Below are positions 13,430 through 16,693 of a stretch of DNA of 16,693 bases, piece by piece. Each line of letters opens with the position of its first letter. The stretch's first letter is position 1. Below the pieces are notes generated by a model that was not told where the DNA came from, made no database searches, and saw nothing but the letters and a program-made list of their open reading frames with translations. Source of the stretch: UBA5186 sp040005095 (GTDB lineage Bacteria > Actinomycetota > Thermoleophilia > Gaiellales > Gaiellaceae); NCBI GenBank assembly GCA_040005095.1, contig JBDTZN010000040.1, positions 1-16,693 on the forward strand. The letters run 5' to 3'. Both the position numbers and the translations under genes were made by a program.

Positions 13430-14216
13430 CGATTGCTCCGTAGGCGTAGACGACGCCGAAGACCAGGCTCAGCGCTCCCAACGCGGGAATCATGACTCGG
13501 AGCCGGCGCCGGGTGGGGGCGCGCCCGAGCGTGTAGCCGAAGGCGAGCGAGAGCGCGGCCATCGCCACTGCCGTCGAGACGGCGAACAGGAGCAGCGCAG
13601 CCGCAGCGCGCGTCCGGTCCGGGATCGACGCCAGCAGGAGCAAGCCGACAGCCGCAGAGCCGCCGAGGCCGTGCACAAGGCCGATCACGCCCGCCTGAAT
13701 GGGCGAACGGGTCAGCACGTGGTCATGTCCGTGGCCGTTCGACTCCGGCCCATGGTCGTGCAGGTGGCGGTGGACAACGCCATCGTGCACGTGTGAGTGC
13801 GCGTGAAACCGCTCCCGGCGCCAGTGCCATAGGAGGCGTAGCGCGAGCAGCGAGATCAACACGCCCGCCATCGCCTCGGCGGCCGCCTGCAGGGCTTGCG
13901 GCAGGTAAGGCCCGAAAAGCACGACGGGGAGGCCGAACGCGCTCAGGCTGGCGGCGTGACCAAGGCCCCAGCTGAGACCCAGCGTGCCCGCCCGCCGGGC
14001 GGGCCGGTCGGCGTCGGTCGCAACCAGAGTCGAGACCGCAACGAGATGGTCCGGGTCCGCGGCGTGGCGGAGGCCAAGCAGGACCGCAAGCGCGAGCACG
14101 ACGACGAAAGAGTCCGTGCCAGCCAACAGTTGTTCGAGCGCAGCCGTGTCGCGTACCCCCTCGGTCGGGGCATCATGTCGGACCGTGGAGCGCCGTGCAT
14201 TTGTGGTCAAGGGCAT
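13416..14216 (-). CDS. Nickel/cobalt permease (NicO/NiCoT-like) with His-rich loop
   Basis: This membrane protein of up to 266 aa has about six hydrophobic segments. It carries the transporter signature RHAADPDHLVAVSTLVA (from about residue 50), comparable to the HxxxDxDH nickel motif of NiCoT proteins, then LSWGLGHAASL (H87) and IGLVHGLGGSAAVG (H182). The cytoplasmic loop at about 131-167 holds 12 His, likely for metal capture. It probably imports Ni2+ for the hydrogenase, in line with its place at the head of the locus. The N-terminal start is uncertain: ATG 14216 lies inside the divergent hypF gene and has no ribosome site; in-frame TTG 14126 or GTG 14099 would remove the overlap and still keep the first hydrophobic segment. 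Nickel versus cobalt is not decided by the sequence. Confidence 0.88.
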   Translation of the reverse strand: MPLTTNARRSTVRHDAPTEGVRDTAALEQLLAGTDSFVVVLALAVLLGLRHAADPDHLVAVSTLVATDADRPARRAGTLGLSWGLGHAASLSAFGLPVVLFGPYLPQALQAAAEAMAGVLISLLALRLLWHWRRERFHAHSHVHDGVVHRHLHDHGPESNGHGHDHVLTRSPIQAGVIGLVHGLGGSAAVGLLLLASIPDRTRAAAALLLFAVSTAVAMAALSLAFGYTLGRAPTRRRLRVMIPALGALSLVFGVVYAYGAIGAAQ

Positions 14217-16323
14217 CGTGCAGGGGGTCGGTTTCCGTCCCTTCGTCTACGGAATCGCGCGCCGGCAAGACCTCGGCGGCTTCGTCCTGAATGACGGCGA
14301 GGGCGTCGTGATCGAAGTGGAGGGCGACCCGTCCGCCCTCGAGCGCTTCGCGCAGGCGCTCGTCGACGACGCGCCACCGCTCGCTCAGATCGACTCCATC
14401 GAGACGGGACAACGCGAGCCGCTCGGCGAGACCACGTTCCGCATCGAGGTCAGCGAGGCGACCGGCAGCACCGCGTTGATCCCGGCGGACGTCGCCACCT
14501 GCGACGACTGCCTCCACGAGCTGTTCGACCTGGAGGATCGCCGCTACCGCTATCCGTTCATCAACTGCACGCAGTGCGGCCCGCGGTTCACGATCGTGAC
14601 CGGGGTCCCCTATGACCGGCCGCTGACGACAATGGCAGGCTTTCCGCTCTGCGCAGACTGCCGGCTCGAGTACGAGGATCCCGGCAACCGCCGCTTCCAC
14701 GCCGAGCCGATCGCGTGTCCGGTCTGCGGCCCGCAGGTGACACTGCCGATCGAGGTCGCAGCCCAGCGTCTGCGCGACGGCTCGATCCTCGCCGTGAAGG
14801 GGCTCGGCGGCTACCACCTCGCCTGCGATGCCGCGAGCGAGACGGCGGTCGCCCGCCTGCGCGCGCGCAAGCTGCGCGAGGACAAGCCGTTCGCGCTGAT
14901 GACGAACGAGCCCGAGCTGCTCGCGGAGCTCAGCGACTACGAGGCTGCTCTCCTCTCATCCCGCGAGCGCCCGATCGTGCTCGTCCGCCGCCGAGCGGAC
15001 GCGCCGGTCGCGCCGTCGGTCGCGCCCGCGACGCCCTGGCTCGGCCTGATGCTGCCCTACTCCCCCCTCCACCACCTCCTCCTCGCCGAGTTCGCAGGGA
15101 CACTCGTGATGACGAGCGGCAACGTCTCAGACGAGCCGATCGCGCACGACGACGACGAGGCGCGGGAACGGCTCGGCGCGATCGCCGACGCCTTCCTCGC
15201 GCACGACCGGCCGATCCACCGCCGCTGCGAGGACTCCGTCGTGCGCGCGGCCTACCCGATCCGCCGATCTCGTGGCTACGTGCCCGGCGCCCTCCCTCTG
15301 CCGGTCGCGACTCCCCGCACGATCATCGCCGCCGGAGCAGAGCTGAAAAGCACCTTCTGCGTCGCCCGAGGTACGCAGGCGTTCCTTTCCCCGCACCTCG
15401 GCGATCTCGACTCGGAGCTGGCCTACCGAGCGTTCCTCACCGATATCGACCTGTACCTCGCGATGCTCGGCGCCGAGGCGGAGGTGGTCGCGCACGATCT
15501 CCATCCCGAGTACCTGGCGACGAAGTGGGCACTCGAGCAGGACATCGAGCTCGTCGGCGTTCAGCACCATCACGCACACGCGGCCGGATGCCTGGCAGAG
15601 TACGGCGAGACCGGCCCCGCCCTTGCCCTGGTCTTCGACGGAACCGGGTACGGCACCGACGGGACATTCTGGGGAGGAGAGCTGCTCCGCTTCGACCTGG
15701 CATCGTTCGAGCGCCTCGCGCACCTCGACCCAGTGCCGCTCCCCGGCGGGGAGGCAGCGATTCGGGAACCCTGGCGCGTCGCCGCCTCCTATCTCGAGCT
15801 CGCCGGCCGGCCGGTGCCGTTCGAGCGCTGGCAGCTCGTCCGTCACGCGCTGAAGGTGAACGCACCACTCTCGTCGGGGATGGGCAGGCTGTTCGACGCA
15901 GTCGCCGCGCTGCTCGGCGTGCGCGAGAGCGTGACCTACGAGGGACAGGCCGCGATCGAGCTGGAGCAGCTGGCCGGCGACGTGAGCGCGACCCCATATC
16001 CGTGGCGCTTCGGCGCCGGCGTCGACCTCGTCGCTGCCGTGCACGACGAGCTCGCTGCAGGCAGACCACGCGCAGAGATCGCGGCGGCCTTTCACGAGAC
16101 GGTTGCGGCCGCCGCAGCAGACGCCTGCGCCGAAGCGACAAGCCCGCAAACCGTGGTGCTTTCGGGCGGCACCTTCCAGAACCTGCGCCTGCTCGACTCG
16201 ACGAGGAGTCGGCTCGAAGCGCACGGCTTTACGGTCCTGACGCACCGGCTCGTACCACCGAACGACGGCGGCATCAGCTACGGCCAAGCCGCGATCGCCG
16301 CAGCGCGTCTCCCTGCGCGCTGA
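14185..16323 (+). CDS. hypF: Carbamoyltransferase HypF
   Basis: This 712-aa multidomain enzyme turns carbamoyl phosphate and ATP into a carbamoyl group delivered to the HypE C-terminal Cys, the source of the cyanide ligands. Domains in order: acylphosphatase (residues 1-90; VKGIVQGVGFRPFVYG), zinc-finger pair (C106/C109, C128/C131, C156/C159, C178/C181), YrdC-like (about 190-380; LAVKGLGGYHLACDA, MTSGNVSDEPI), and Kae1-like carbamoyltransferase (VQHHHAHAAGCLAEYG, VFDGTGYGTDGTFWGGEL, LSGGTFQNLRL). The start is GTG 14185 because the acylphosphatase domain begins immediately after; the open frame reaches back to 13984 but only as antiframe of the permease. It is the only hyp gene on the plus strand, divergent from the permease, and has no visible ribosome site. 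Slightly short for the family (about 750) but with every domain present. Confidence 0.97.
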   Translation: MERRAFVVKGIVQGVGFRPFVYGIARRQDLGGFVLNDGEGVVIEVEGDPSALERFAQALVDDAPPLAQIDSIETGQREPLGETTFRIEVSEATGSTALIPADVATCDDCLHELFDLEDRRYRYPFINCTQCGPRFTIVTGVPYDRPLTTMAGFPLCADCRLEYEDPGNRRFHAEPIACPVCGPQVTLPIEVAAQRLRDGSILAVKGLGGYHLACDAASETAVARLRARKLREDKPFALMTNEPELLAELSDYEAALLSSRERPIVLVRRRADAPVAPSVAPATPWLGLMLPYSPLHHLLLAEFAGTLVMTSGNVSDEPIAHDDDEARERLGAIADAFLAHDRPIHRRCEDSVVRAAYPIRRSRGYVPGALPLPVATPRTIIAAGAELKSTFCVARGTQAFLSPHLGDLDSELAYRAFLTDIDLYLAMLGAEAEVVAHDLHPEYLATKWALEQDIELVGVQHHHAHAAGCLAEYGETGPALALVFDGTGYGTDGTFWGGELLRFDLASFERLAHLDPVPLPGGEAAIREPWRVAASYLELAGRPVPFERWQLVRHALKVNAPLSSGMGRLFDAVAALLGVRESVTYEGQAAIELEQLAGDVSATPYPWRFGAGVDLVAAVHDELAAGRPRAEIAAAFHETVAAAAADACAEATSPQTVVLSGGTFQNLRLLDSTRSRLEAHGFTVLTHRLVPPNDGGISYGQAAIAAARLPAR

Positions 16324-16462
16324 CTCGGTGACAGCACTCCAATCCCCGTGACGTGTTCTTCGCGTCGAGAATCCCAGGAGGCTAGACGGGTCGAACTGCC
16401 GACCTCTGGTGCGGTCCATGCGGTCTCGGCGACTCGAACTCACTACACGAGTACCACGCACG

Positions 16463-16480
16463 GGCTGCCGGGCGGCAGCC
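16463..16480 (+). repeat. 7-bp perfect hairpin, GGGC loop
   Basis: GGCTGCC (16463-16469) pairs with GGCAGCC (16474-16480) around a 4-nt loop. It lies 140 nt after the hypF stop and touches the next hairpin. With no U-run it is not a classical terminator. Confidence 0.55.
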
Positions 16481-16511
16481 GGCCGGAGCCGGTCACATCC
16501 GGTCCGGCCGG
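16479..16511 (+). terminator. Long GC hairpin, candidate terminator downstream of hypF
   Basis: CCGGCCGGA (16479-16487) pairs with TCCGGCCGG (16503-16511), a 9-bp perfect stem. Inside, after one bulged G, CCGG pairs with CCGG around a 6-nt loop (tcacat). It is followed by GTACGAAAAAC rather than a T-run, so intrinsic termination on the plus strand would be of the U-less kind proposed for high-GC actinobacteria. It shares two bases with the preceding hairpin, so the two stems would compete slightly at their boundary. Confidence 0.4.
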
Positions 16512-16693
16512 GTACGAAAAACACCCGCTCTGGCCAGTAATTCAGGCTGAGAGCCAGGTGTCCCGGTCGACCTCGCACCGCGTAGGGTTCGCAAACTCGT
16601 CCGTGGCTCTCCGGAGCGTCGGGCTCGCTAGCTTCGGTGCTCTTGCCGTGGTCGAGGGAGGGCTGTTTGCTCTGGTCGTTCGTGTATCTCGTT

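Larger units (their letters stand above)
16324..16693. other. Gene-free stretch after hypF
   Basis: No convincing gene is seen in these 370 nt. Reading frames on both strands are short or are antiframe extensions of hypF. The stretch contains two adjacent hairpins (16463-16511). Around 16376-16411 the minus strand reads like a degenerate tRNA T-arm but does not fold as a tRNA. A plus-strand frame from GTG 16603 stays open to the edge (30 codons, hydrophobic: VALRSVGLASFGALAVVEGG), without a ribosome site; it could be the start of a membrane or exported protein, or chance. Confidence 0.6.

Noticed and set aside
14715..16331. 538-codon plus-strand frame overlapping hypF in another phase
   Set aside because: Arg/Ala/Pro-rich out-of-phase translation of hypF, which has all its catalytic motifs in the chosen frame.
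16376..16411. tRNA-like 3' half on the minus strand (AGAGGTCGGCAGTTCGACC and following bases)
   Set aside because: The T-loop-like TTCGACC is there, but the flanking T-stem pairs poorly, there is no matching anticodon stem or 5' acceptor strand, and no CCA. It may be a decayed tRNA or attachment-site remnant or chance; a tRNA covariance search would decide.
15127..16578. 483-codon open frame on the minus strand opposite hypF
   Set aside because: Antiframe shadow of the conserved hypF domains; no ribosome site and no recognisable motif.
16603..16693. Possible start of a new plus-strand gene at GTG 16603
   Set aside because: Only 30 codons are visible, with no ribosome site; the hydrophobic bias is not enough to call a gene without the next bases.

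Overview
The window is very GC-rich (roughly 70% by eye) and almost fully coding. It looks like an actinobacterial chromosome, with GTG starts, GTGA/ATGA junctions and Thermoleophilia/Gaiellales-like gene content; the lineage is inference. It carries nearly a whole locus for a group 1h ('actinobacterial-type', high-affinity, O2-insensitive) [NiFe] hydrogenase, the type used to scavenge trace atmospheric H2.

Layout. Nearly everything is on the minus strand, so transcription runs from high to low coordinates. A nickel/cobalt permease (13416-14216) is followed by a soluble PAS histidine kinase (12371-13429) and an OmpR-type response regulator (11691-12374). After a 92-nt gap comes an unbroken run: hypC, a second HypC/HupF-like gene, hypD, hypE, small subunit hhyS, large subunit hhyL, a NifU/Rieske-like iron-sulfur protein (hhyE-like), DUF5947, DUF6084, an unnamed 358-aa protein, a 91-aa acidic protein, a HyaD-type endopeptidase, hypA, hypB, and a tandem-SIS protein that runs off the left edge. 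From hypC to the SIS gene only 20 nt are non-coding; most junctions are 4-nt overlaps. hypF (14185-16323) is divergent from the permease. The last 370 nt hold hairpins but no convincing gene.

How the genes work together. The permease would supply Ni. HypF and HypE make and carry the cyanide group, HypC and HypD assemble Fe(CN)2CO, and HypA and HypB insert Ni. The HyaD-type protease then trims the 19-residue tail of HhyL. HhyS carries three iron-sulfur clusters, and the NifU/Rieske-like protein probably relays electrons onward, since no cytochrome b anchor or Tat signal is encoded. The two-component system is a candidate local regulator.

Most worth a second look: (1) a tandem GmhA-like SIS protein whose two halves keep complementary parts of the GmhA active site; (2) an Arg where HhyS should have the His ligand of the distal cluster; (3) a Rieske-like domain with CxxC/CxxC instead of Cys/His ligands; (4) the block of uncharacterised accessory genes (DUF5947, DUF6084, 358 aa, 91 aa); (5) a 10-bp-spaced direct repeat in the only promoter-sized gap of the minus-strand run.
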